The notes under the pieces: model-generated | The model's input: the letters and a program-made list of their open reading frames with translations, nothing else | Database searches by the model: none | What the model was told of the DNA's origin: nothing | Part shown: positions 20,513 through 28,590 of the stretch, piece after piece | How the letters are laid out: every line of letters begins with the position of its first letter | Numbering within the stretch: position 1 is the stretch's first letter | NCBI GenBank assembly: GCA_905182245.1 | Contig: CAJJAS010000148.1 | Span: 1-36,080 of the forward strand | Reading direction: 5' to 3' | Length of the DNA: 36,080 nucleotides | Source: a gamma proteobacterium HTCC2207 | Lineage (GTDB): Bacteria > Pseudomonadota > Gammaproteobacteria > Pseudomonadales > Porticoccaceae | Position numbers and translations under genes: made by a program

Positions 20513-23102
20513 AACCGTAGATACCATTGTTAAGCATTGTGTCTACCCGACTGCCAGAGCCAGCCAGACCTTTAAATTGTATTTGTAAGAAGATGCCATT
20601 TCTTGATTTTAACTGCTCTTCAGGGAATAGAAATTGATCTTCGCGATCAAGCCAGTGGCGCGCCACTAAACTCGCACGCCAGCAACAGCTGTTGTATTCG
20701 AAACCAGCAAACAGTTCCAGTTCCCGCTTGTTGGTAAAATCATGGTTCCAGCGGCCAACCAAATTAAAATTGCCGGCCAGTGGGACAAACGCAGACATAT
20801 CAACCTGCTCTATATCCTGATCCAGATCCATGCCGCTGAATAGTCGCGGTTCGCGGCGAGTGTATCTGTAGGTAAAGTTAAACAGCCTGTTCTCTCTGTC
20901 ATTATAGCGCACGCCGACACTGCTTTTTTCCAAATCATTATCATGATTGTCATAGATAAGATCACTGGTAAAGCGCCAGTTTTTGGCCAGTCTGGCGGCT
21001 AGCTCTAGCGCCAGTGGCGACTGATTGCGGGTCAACTCTGCAAGCTCGCTTACTGTTGGGCTAGACGATAGGGTAACCAACCGATCACTGTAGTAAAGGG
21101 ATTGGGCAATGCTGACTCGAAACCGCTCCTGGCCTGAATCCTGATCAATAAATCGACTGGTAAACGCGACAGTCAGTCGCTCTTCATCGGAAATTCTGTC
21201 GCCGCCATTAAAGCGGTTTTCGCTAAATAGAAGATCGTAAGAGGGAGTGAACTCTCTGGTATCAAAATCGGGGAGTGCCGACTGATCTTCGAATTTGGTC
21301 TTGATATAAAAAACGCGTGGCTCAAAGGTCTGTTTGTGGTTGGCCAGCCAGTTAATGTCTCGTTCGAGGAAAATACTGCTGTCCATGGAAACCATGGGGA
21401 CCGATACCGAGGGAGTTCTGTTGGTCAACCCGGTGTTATTGGCGTCGAGGGAGTAGGCAATATGGTTAAACGCGACCTTGGGTTTAAAATAACCCCAGCT
21501 CCAGCGCTTATCCCAGGTGATGCCATAGTCCAATTTGCTGCGACTGCCGGTAGCAAAGCCAGGGTCGTCGCGATCGAAAATAGAGTAGCGGTTATTCAGT
21601 TCAACCACGAGGCTATTATCAAAGCGGTAGTAACCATTGATAGAGATTCTTGGCAGTACAGAATATTGATCTGTCAGCCCTTCAGTGATCACCTGATAGT
21701 CTTGAGTCTCGATGAGGTAATTCCAATGCTTAGTTTTATAGCCAGCCGAGGCGCGACGCTGCAGATGAGTGCTGGTATTTTCGTCTGTTGTAAAGTTGCC
21801 GAGATCACGAAAATAGTCCACGTCGCTCACTTCATTGAGATCTAAAAATGTTGACCAGGGGCGATCGGCGCCACCGCGATGCTGCAGGCTTAACAGATAG
21901 CGATCTTCACCCTCAAAAGGATGCAGGCCTGTATCCTCATCAATTTTTTCATCGTTGTCACCGCCTTTGTCGCTGCCTAAAAAGTTGGCGACTAATTCGG
22001 TTTCCGACCAGCGGCTAAGATGACGAAACTCGCTTTCTATGCCAAAGCCACGCTCCTTGATATAGCGGGGAGAAATCGTTGCATCGTAATTGGGGGCAAT
22101 ATTCCAATACACAGGCTGGGTAATGTCGATGCCATTTTCGTTGCCGGCACTGATGGTTGGAAATAGCAACCCGGAGGCGCGGCGATCATCAACCGGAAAC
22201 TTAAGGTAGGGGAAGTAAAAAATCGGTATATCTTTTACTTCGAGACGAGCATTCTTAACTGTGGCAAACCCAGTGCTTTGATCAATGTTAATTTCACTGG
22301 TCATTAGCTGCCAGGTTGCATCGCCGGGTTCACAGCTGGAATAAGAGGCATCGTTAATAACGATAATGCCATCTTTATTGCGCGACAGGCTTTTCGCCGA
22401 GCCGCGCACAGTAGCCTCATGAAGCACATAGGTGGCCTCGTCAATCTGCACTTCCTTGCTGTCGATATCGATTTCGGCGCTGTTACCCAAGAGCAAAAGC
22501 CCGGGCTCACGGAAGCGAACATTACCCTCGAGTGTAACCTGACGATTATTTTGATTGATGCGGGCGGTATCACTGCGTATCTGGCGATAACCCTGAGAAA
22601 TCTGTACATCACCCTCTAGCACGGCAATATTGCCCGGCAAGGCTTCAGTGCTGTTTGCATTTACGCGCAGAGAGGCTTGGTCTGGGTCCAGATCTGCATC
22701 TGGATAATCTCGCTCAGGCTCCAGATAGGCGCCACAGCAGTAAGGGTCCACAGACAATTGCTGTTCTGACGTCATATCTTCTGTTTCAACCCAATCCATA
22801 TTCAGTACCCTGGCAACTCTAGGCTCCTCTGGATCAGCCGGTCTTGTGTTGTTCAGGCTGCGGGCAGGACGATTGCCTCTGGCCGTATCTGTACTCTGCG
22901 GCTCCTGCTCAACACAGAGCCATTCGCCCTTTGCGCCGGCACTGCAGTTCCATAATGTCGCTGTATTCTCTTCAGCTATGGCACTTAAGGGCATCGCGAT
23001 TACAGAAACAGCAGCACCAAATGTGGCAATCACTGAAATCAAAAAGCTCCGACCAGAACGAGCGGGTAGGGGGTGTCGCAGAATTGTTGTAGCTTGCGTC
23101 AA
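20490..23102 (-). CDS. lptD: LPS-assembly outer membrane protein LptD (apparent TTG start)
   Basis: N-terminal OstA-like domain (LEGDVQISQGYRQIRSDTARINQNNRQVTLEGNVRFREPGLLLLGNSAEID), KNARLEVKDIPIFYFPYLKFPVDDRRASGLLFPTI, C-terminal NSCCWRASLVARHWL; adjacent to surA. Confidence 0.96.
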   Translation of the reverse strand: MTQATTILRHPLPARSGRSFLISVIATFGAAVSVIAMPLSAIAEENTATLWNCSAGAKGEWLCVEQEPQSTDTARGNRPARSLNNTRPADPEEPRVARVLNMDWVETEDMTSEQQLSVDPYCCGAYLEPERDYPDADLDPDQASLRVNANSTEALPGNIAVLEGDVQISQGYRQIRSDTARINQNNRQVTLEGNVRFREPGLLLLGNSAEIDIDSKEVQIDEATYVLHEATVRGSAKSLSRNKDGIIVINDASYSSCEPGDATWQLMTSEINIDQSTGFATVKNARLEVKDIPIFYFPYLKFPVDDRRASGLLFPTISAGNENGIDITQPVYWNIAPNYDATISPRYIKERGFGIESEFRHLSRWSETELVANFLGSDKGGDNDEKIDEDTGLHPFEGEDRYLLSLQHRGGADRPWSTFLDLNEVSDVDYFRDLGNFTTDENTSTHLQRRASAGYKTKHWNYLIETQDYQVITEGLTDQYSVLPRISINGYYRFDNSLVVELNNRYSIFDRDDPGFATGSRSKLDYGITWDKRWSWGYFKPKVAFNHIAYSLDANNTGLTNRTPSVSVPMVSMDSSIFLERDINWLANHKQTFEPRVFYIKTKFEDQSALPDFDTREFTPSYDLLFSENRFNGGDRISDEERLTVAFTSRFIDQDSGQERFRVSIAQSLYYSDRLVTLSSSPTVSELAELTRNQSPLALELAARLAKNWRFTSDLIYDNHDNDLEKSSVGVRYNDRENRLFNFTYRYTRREPRLFSGMDLDQDIEQVDMSAFVPLAGNFNLVGRWNHDFTNKRELELFAGFEYNSCCWRASLVARHWLDREDQFLFPEEQLKSRNGIFLQIQFKGLAGSGSRVDTMLNNGIYGYESLENF

Positions 23103-23236
23103 ATCTGAGGTCCAAAACGAATTTTATATTGCTGGCATTTTACCTGATATCTGCTCTTAGTAGAGACCTCAATTGCAGCAAATAGGCTAGAATAGCTATT
23201 TTTTGCCCCTGGGCTATTTAAATAGGCAGTCGCTGA

Positions 23237-24268
23237 GTGGAAAACCAACAACAACAGATTTTTTTGGACTGGATGACGGCCTTTTTACCGCCTGATACAC
23301 AGTTATCGGGACCCTTGAAAGTGCAGGCTCTCGCTGGGGATGCAGGCTTTCGTCGCTATTATCGGCTCAACACCCAGCCCAGTTTAATTGCCGTGGACTC
23401 ACCGCCGAAAAAAGAAAATAACCCCGCCTATATTTCCGTGGCCATGGCCCTCCAGGCAGAGGGTATCCGCACACCCAAAGTGCATGCCGTGGATTTTGCT
23501 CAGGGATTCTTTTTACTTGAAGATTTCGGCCATGATTTACTTCAGCCAATGCTTAAGCCAGAGAACGTCGATAGCTATTATCAGCAGGCTCAAGAGACGT
23601 TGATAGACATTCAAAAAACTGCCCCAGACCCCTTGGTCTTTCCTCGTTTTAACGTCCAGCTACTGAAGAGCGAGATGGCACTGTTTAGCCAGTGGTTCGT
23701 CGGGGAACTGCTGGATATCACCCTGGATAAACAAGACATAGCCTTATTGGATAGTCTGTTTGATCAGCTGGCCGATAGCGCATTGGCTCAGCCTCAGGTA
23801 GTAGTGCATCGAGACTATCACTCGCGCAACCTGATGATACTGGCAGACAAAACACTGGGGGTGATTGATTTTCAAGATGCGGTCTATGGCCCGATCACCT
23901 ACGATCTAGTGTCTCTTTTAAAAGATTGTTATGTACGCTGGCCTGCCCAGCAGATGCGTCAGAGAGCCCTGGCTTACAAGGCTCAGACCTGTGCCGGCAT
24001 TGAGGACGATCAGTTTTTGAAATGGTTTGACCTGATGGGCCTGCAGCGGCATATCAAGGTTATGGGTATTTTTGCGCGCCTGGCCCTGCGAGATGGTAAG
24101 CGGGGTTATTTACAGGATCTGCCCCTAGTGATTCGCTATAGCCTAGAAGCCGCTAAAGACTATCCCGAGAGCCGTGGATTTTACGATTGGTTTATACAGC
24201 GCATAGAACCACAGCTCGCGTCCCAAGAATGGTACAGCGACTGGCAAACCGCAGGTGATAACCCATGA
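23237..24268 (+). CDS. amgK: Anomeric MurNAc/GlcNAc kinase AmgK-like (aminoglycoside phosphotransferase fold; GTG start)
   Basis: GDAGFRRYYRL, VVHRDYHSRNLMIL, GVIDFQDAVYGPITYDLVSLLKDCYVRW: APH fold as in AmgK; directly upstream of a MurU-like gene and divergent from lptD. Confidence 0.85.
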   Translation: MENQQQQIFLDWMTAFLPPDTQLSGPLKVQALAGDAGFRRYYRLNTQPSLIAVDSPPKKENNPAYISVAMALQAEGIRTPKVHAVDFAQGFFLLEDFGHDLLQPMLKPENVDSYYQQAQETLIDIQKTAPDPLVFPRFNVQLLKSEMALFSQWFVGELLDITLDKQDIALLDSLFDQLADSALAQPQVVVHRDYHSRNLMILADKTLGVIDFQDAVYGPITYDLVSLLKDCYVRWPAQQMRQRALAYKAQTCAGIEDDQFLKWFDLMGLQRHIKVMGIFARLALRDGKRGYLQDLPLVIRYSLEAAKDYPESRGFYDWFIQRIEPQLASQEWYSDWQTAGDNP

Positions 24269-24936
24269 AGGCGATGATTCTAGCGGCCGGCTTTGGCAGC
24301 CGACTGCGCCCGCTTACCGAGACCATCCCGAAACCTCTTCTAGAGGTAGGCGGCAAGCCCTTACTGCAATACCATCTCGAGCGGCTGGCTGCGGCAGGCA
24401 TTACCGATATTATTATTAACACCAGCTGGTTGGCCGAGCTTATAGAAGATTACTTTGGCGATGGCAGCGACTTTGGTGTGAAGATTCAATGGTCTCGAGA
24501 GGCCCAGCCCCTAGAAACCGGTGGCGGCGTCGCCCGGGCATTACCGTTGCTAGGCAGCGAGCCGTTTTTATTGATTAATGGCGATGTGTGGACAGATTTC
24601 CCCCTGCACAGTGTTAGTCTCGATAAGGGCATGGATGCGCATCTGGTTATGGTTACCAACCCTGAGCATCATCCCGAGGGTGACTTTGCTGTCGCCAACA
24701 ATCTTGTTAGCTACGATGTTGGTTCCAAGTATACTTTTAGCGGTATCAGCCTATTCAGGCCACAGTTATTTGCGGGTTACGAGGAAGACTGTTTTCCACT
24801 GCGGGATGTTATGCGCCCGGCAATTTTGTCCGGCAATGTCTCTGGGGAAGTCTATACTGGTGACTGGTGGGACATAGGCACGGTAGATAGGCTGTCGCGC
24901 CTGAATAAACAACTTAATACAGCTGAGTCAAAATAA
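24265..24936 (+). CDS. murU: N-acetylmuramate-1-phosphate uridylyltransferase MurU-like nucleotidyltransferase
   Basis: MKAMILAAGFGSRLRPLTETIPKPLLEVGGKPLLQYHLERLAAAGITDIIINTSW...ETGGGVARALPLLG; overlaps the upstream kinase stop. Confidence 0.87.
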   Translation: MKAMILAAGFGSRLRPLTETIPKPLLEVGGKPLLQYHLERLAAAGITDIIINTSWLAELIEDYFGDGSDFGVKIQWSREAQPLETGGGVARALPLLGSEPFLLINGDVWTDFPLHSVSLDKGMDAHLVMVTNPEHHPEGDFAVANNLVSYDVGSKYTFSGISLFRPQLFAGYEEDCFPLRDVMRPAILSGNVSGEVYTGDWWDIGTVDRLSRLNKQLNTAESK

Positions 24937-24938
24937 TA

Positions 24939-25280
24939 ATGATCACAAGAAACCACTTCCAAATAATCTTTTGGCTTAGCCTATTAGGTACTATCGGCCT
25001 CTCACTGATGCCGATGTCGGGGCAGCAAATTTTTGAATCACAGGACAAATTTGGACATGCCACGGTCTACGCCATATTGTATTTTTTGTCGGTGCAAGCC
25101 TACGGCCACCGAGTTCCTCTGTGGCTTTTGGCCGCAATACTGGTGGCGTTTGGATTATCAATGGAGCTGGCCCAATCTATGACCAGCTACCGTTATGGCG
25201 ATCCCTGGGATTCACTGGCCAATAGCCTGGGTATTGTAGCGATTTGGTTAGTGGTTAGTCTGCGCAAGAAATGGCAGTGA
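24939..25280 (+). CDS. VanZ-like family membrane protein
   Basis: DKFGHATVYAILYFLSV...SMELAQSMTSYRYGDPWDSLANSLGI: VanZ-like H/Y..E..Q..D..D..AN..G pattern with TM segments. Confidence 0.75.
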   Translation: MITRNHFQIIFWLSLLGTIGLSLMPMSGQQIFESQDKFGHATVYAILYFLSVQAYGHRVPLWLLAAILVAFGLSMELAQSMTSYRYGDPWDSLANSLGIVAIWLVVSLRKKWQ

Positions 25281-25579
25281 AATCAGTTTACCGCGGCAGC
25301 GATTATTTTGAAGCTCAGTTACTAAAAGGAATTATGGAGCAGGAAGGTCTGCAAGTATTTCTTCAGGGTGCAGCATTGCAAGGAGCCATGGGCGAGGTTC
25401 CAGCAATGGGGCATCTATCGATTGACGTCAATGATACGGATCAGGATAGGGCGACAGAGATAATTGCTGCCTATGAGCGTGGTGACTATGCTCTTGATGA
25501 AGGACTAGACGATGCCCTCGACAATCAAAAGGACAATCAAAAGGACAATCAAAACGACAATCAAAGGGACGATAAATAA
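25271..25579 (+). CDS. DUF2007-like putative signal-transducing protein with a repetitive charged C-terminal tail
   Basis: VYRGSDYFEAQLLKGIMEQEGLQVFLQGAALQGAMGEVPAMGHLSIDVNDTDQDRATEIIAAYE resembles DUF2007; tail is (DNQK)n-like. Confidence 0.7.
   Translation: MAVKSVYRGSDYFEAQLLKGIMEQEGLQVFLQGAALQGAMGEVPAMGHLSIDVNDTDQDRATEIIAAYERGDYALDEGLDDALDNQKDNQKDNQNDNQRDDK
25520..25567 (+). repeat. 12-bp tandem repeat x4 (GACAATCAAAAG)
   Basis: gacaatcaaaag gacaatcaaaag gacaatcaaaac gacaatcaaagg, in frame, encoding DNQK DNQK DNQN DNQR. Confidence 0.95.
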
Positions 25580-25581
25580 TT

Positions 25582-26973
25582 ATGACGCCTAAGTTAAAGC
25601 GAATATCCCTGTGGTTCGGCCCCTTAGTTGCTGCTGTGGTCACTCTATCGATGATGCAATCAGGCTGGGCTCGCGAAGGTGCTTTAGTGGGTGGTCTTAC
25701 CGTCCTCTGCGCCCTCTGGTGGGTGTTCGAACCTATCCCCATTCCTGCGACTTCCATGATCCCGTTGGGTGTTTTTCCACTGCTGGGCCTTCTCAATGGC
25801 AAGCAGGTCGCTCAGGCCTATGGCGATCCACTTATTATTTTATTGATGGGCGGCGCCATGCTATCCAAGGCCATGGAAAAGAGCGGCGCGCACCGTCGAC
25901 TTGCCCTGTACATGGTCAATCTTTTTGGTGGCGACAATCAGCGGCGGCTGGTCTTTGGTTTTATGGTGGCCTCTGCCGTACTCAGTATGTGGGTTTCTAA
26001 CACCGCCACTACCCTAATGCTATTGCCCATCGCCTACGCAGTACTAGACAGTGCTCGTAGCGAAGACTCAGCCAAGCTGGCTGTGCCATTATTTCTCGGT
26101 ATTGCCTATGCCGCCAGTATCGGTGGACTGGGCACACCTATCGGCTCGCCGCCCAATATCATCTTCCTCAAAATTTATGGCGAAGCCACAGGGACTATTC
26201 CTAGTTTTGCCCAGTGGATGCTCTGGGGTCTCCCCGTGGTTGTGTTGTTACTCCCTCTGGCTGGCTTATGGATTACCCGCCATTTAGGTGAGTCCGCCCC
26301 CTTAGCTATTCCTCAGGCCGGCGTTTGGCGCACAGAAGAAGTTCGTGTACTTATTGTTTTCTCATTGACCGCCCTAGCTTGGATTACCTTGCGTGAACCC
26401 TTTGGTGGCTGGACAACATTACTGGGGGTGCCCACCGCCAACTATGCCGCCGTGGCATTAACCTCGGTGATAATTATGTTTGTATTGCCCAATGGACGTG
26501 GTGGAAAATTACTAGACTGGGAATCAGCCTCGACCATTCATTGGGGTGTTCTACTATTATTTGCCGGCGGTATTGCCATTGCTAAAGCATTCGCGGTTAC
26601 TGGTATTAGTCAGGCCATTGGTGAATCACTGTCGGGCGTCACCCGACTATCCATCATCGTACTTATTGCTGCAGTGGCGTTGGCCGTTACCTTTTTAACC
26701 GAGATCACCAGCAATACAGCAACCACCACATTATTAATGCCTATTCTCGCAGCAGCCTCCCTAGGCGCGGGATTTGATCCGGCGCTATTAATGTTGCCGG
26801 CAGCACTTTCTGCCAGCTGTGCCTTTATGTTGCCAGTGGCAACAGCCCCCAATGCGATCGTATTTGGCAGCGGAAAAATCACTGTGGAGCAGATGGTGCG
26901 AGAAGGGTTTGCGTTAAATCTGATGGGTGCGGCGGTTATTACGTTGGTGGTTTATTTTTGGTTGGGATTTTAA
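25582..26973 (+). CDS. SLC13/DASS family divalent anion:sodium symporter
   Basis: MSMWVSNTATTLMLLPIAYAVL...GGLGTPIGSPPNIIF...EITSNTATTTLLMPIL...MLPVATAPNAIVFGSG: DASS signatures. Confidence 0.92.
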   Translation: MTPKLKRISLWFGPLVAAVVTLSMMQSGWAREGALVGGLTVLCALWWVFEPIPIPATSMIPLGVFPLLGLLNGKQVAQAYGDPLIILLMGGAMLSKAMEKSGAHRRLALYMVNLFGGDNQRRLVFGFMVASAVLSMWVSNTATTLMLLPIAYAVLDSARSEDSAKLAVPLFLGIAYAASIGGLGTPIGSPPNIIFLKIYGEATGTIPSFAQWMLWGLPVVVLLLPLAGLWITRHLGESAPLAIPQAGVWRTEEVRVLIVFSLTALAWITLREPFGGWTTLLGVPTANYAAVALTSVIIMFVLPNGRGGKLLDWESASTIHWGVLLLFAGGIAIAKAFAVTGISQAIGESLSGVTRLSIIVLIAAVALAVTFLTEITSNTATTTLLMPILAAASLGAGFDPALLMLPAALSASCAFMLPVATAPNAIVFGSGKITVEQMVREGFALNLMGAAVITLVVYFWLGF

Positions 26974-26988
26974 CCCCATACAATTCTT

Positions 26989-27033
26989 GTTTATTTAAAC
27001 GTTAATATTTAAATAAACGATGTTTAATATTAA
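26989..27033. repeat. Two overlapping AT-rich inverted repeats between convergent genes (possible non-canonical terminator)
   Basis: GTTTATTTAAA(26989-26999)/TTTAAATAAAC(27008-27018), and TTAATATTTAAA(27002-27013)/TTTAATATTAA(27023-27033, one-base mismatch/bulge). Confidence 0.7.
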
Positions 27034-28076
27034 GGCTGTAAAAGAATTTTAATATTGCCGGGCTGCAAGGTTTGGCTGCCGGCAATCGACAATACCAGTG
27101 TTGCCATCTCATCCCAGACATCCGCTTTACGCATGCCCTTAATGCCGCGATCAATTGCGCCAGCCTGATATAAAAACATACGTAGATGCGCAGGTTTATT
27201 ACGCTGCAATGCTCGACGGAATAGGGTCATGCGCTTGTCCCACACGCCGGAATTTTTGAGTGCCCAGTCGCTGTGTTCACCTCGCGCCACCTGTTCGCTG
27301 GCTTTCACTAAAATACGCAGCTCTCGGGTAATAGCCCAGAGTAGGGGAATAGGTTCTGTGCCTTCGTTTTGTAATCCGCGCAGTGACTGTGCGGCAGACT
27401 GTGCGTCACCTATGAGCATTTTATCGATAAATTCAAATAGGTTGTAGCGAGCACTATCTGCAACCACGGCCGACATGGTGTCGGCATCGACCTTGCCTTC
27501 TGGGGCCAATAATTTAAGTTTTTCAATTTCTTGTACGGCGGCCAATAAGTTGCCTTCGACGCGGTCCGCTAAAATCTGTACCGCTTCTTGGTTGGCTTGA
27601 ATATTCGCCTGGCTGAGACGCTGCTGAATCCAGCGCGGCAAGTTATCTGCGCTGACTGGCCATACTTGAATATGGGCGCCCAGAGACTCAAGTGCCTTCA
27701 GCCATTTACTATTTTGTGCAGACTTTTCAAGCTTGGGGAGAATAACTAACAGGAGATTATCTGGGTTGGGATTGGCGCAAATTTCACAGAGTGCTTTGCT
27801 ACCTTTGTCGCCGGGCTTTCCATTAGCAATACGAATTTCGAGAATTTTTTTATCGGAAAATAGCGATAGAGAATTAGCTTCATTGGCGATATGGTTCCAG
27901 TCGTAATTGCCTTCGACATGGAAAAGTTCGCGTTCGGTAAACCCATTTTTTCTTGCGGCCACTCGTACTGCATCTGCGCATTCCTGAGCCAGCAATGGTT
28001 CGTCACCACTAATTACATAGACAGGCAAAAGTTGCTTTTGCAGGTTACCGCTAAGCTGTTCTGCCTTGATTTTCAT
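27030..28076 (-). CDS. holA: DNA polymerase III subunit delta
   Basis: MKIKAEQLSGNLQKQLLPVYVISGDEPLLAQECADAVR...NLLAAVQEIEKLKLL: HolA family; follows lptE. Confidence 0.96.
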   Translation of the reverse strand: MKIKAEQLSGNLQKQLLPVYVISGDEPLLAQECADAVRVAARKNGFTERELFHVEGNYDWNHIANEANSLSLFSDKKILEIRIANGKPGDKGSKALCEICANPNPDNLLLVILPKLEKSAQNSKWLKALESLGAHIQVWPVSADNLPRWIQQRLSQANIQANQEAVQILADRVEGNLLAAVQEIEKLKLLAPEGKVDADTMSAVVADSARYNLFEFIDKMLIGDAQSAAQSLRGLQNEGTEPIPLLWAITRELRILVKASEQVARGEHSDWALKNSGVWDKRMTLFRRALQRNKPAHLRMFLYQAGAIDRGIKGMRKADVWDEMATLVLSIAGSQTLQPGNIKILLQP

Positions 28077-28576
28077 TACTGTTGGCCAGTGCTGGGTACA
28101 ACACGTAAGCGGTTGAGAATCTGGCGGACAATCTCCTCACGCATACCATTTTTCACTCGGCGCTCTTCATTGTCAGAGGCCAGAACATCTTGCTCGTTAA
28201 ATTCGTAAACGCGCTCAACCGAGGCGGTAGAGAGTGGTATTAGTTGGACACCATCGGCACCAACAATTAGAAAATCTACTTCTTCATTTAGCTGATATTC
28301 TGCGACTCGGGCTGCGGCATTAATGGTGCCGGTGCGGCGTGTCTGACGGAAATCAACGATCACAACGCTGTAGCTCGCATCCGCAGAGCTGGGCACAATT
28401 TTTGCCCCGTACACATTGAGCGCACGGGTTAGTTCTTGGATAAGATCGCTGTGGGCATCATTGGATGACAGGTACAGGCTGCCTAAGTCTGTAGGCACAA
28501 CCTGAGAATTGCGCAGCTGCCAGCCACAGGCAGACAGCAGTAATATCATTGCGATGGGGAGTAAATTTTTCATCAT
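28076..28576 (-). CDS. lptE: LPS-assembly lipoprotein LptE
   Basis: Lipobox MMKNLLPIAMILLLSACGWQLR; located between leuS and holA as is typical; stop overlaps the holA start (TAATG). Confidence 0.93.
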   Translation of the reverse strand: MMKNLLPIAMILLLSACGWQLRNSQVVPTDLGSLYLSSNDAHSDLIQELTRALNVYGAKIVPSSADASYSVVIVDFRQTRRTGTINAAARVAEYQLNEEVDFLIVGADGVQLIPLSTASVERVYEFNEQDVLASDNEERRVKNGMREEIVRQILNRLRVVPSTGQQ

Positions 28577-28590
28577 TACAGTCCTCTTTC

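Noticed and set aside
21336-21845. 169-aa + strand ORF within lptD
   Set aside because: Antisense to the LptD beta-barrel region, no domain, no SD or conserved neighbours.
23106-23171. TGAGGTC ... GACCTCA inverted repeat (7 bp, about 52 bp apart) in the lptD/amgK divergent region
   Set aside because: Arms are short and widely spaced; expected by chance often enough that I do not claim an operator without conservation data.
25428-25802. Antisense 124-aa ORF with Cys-rich repeats (FDCPFDCPFDC)
   Set aside because: It is the reverse complement of the DNQK minisatellite and the start of the SLC13 gene; the repeated Cys pattern is a by-product of the sense-strand repeat.
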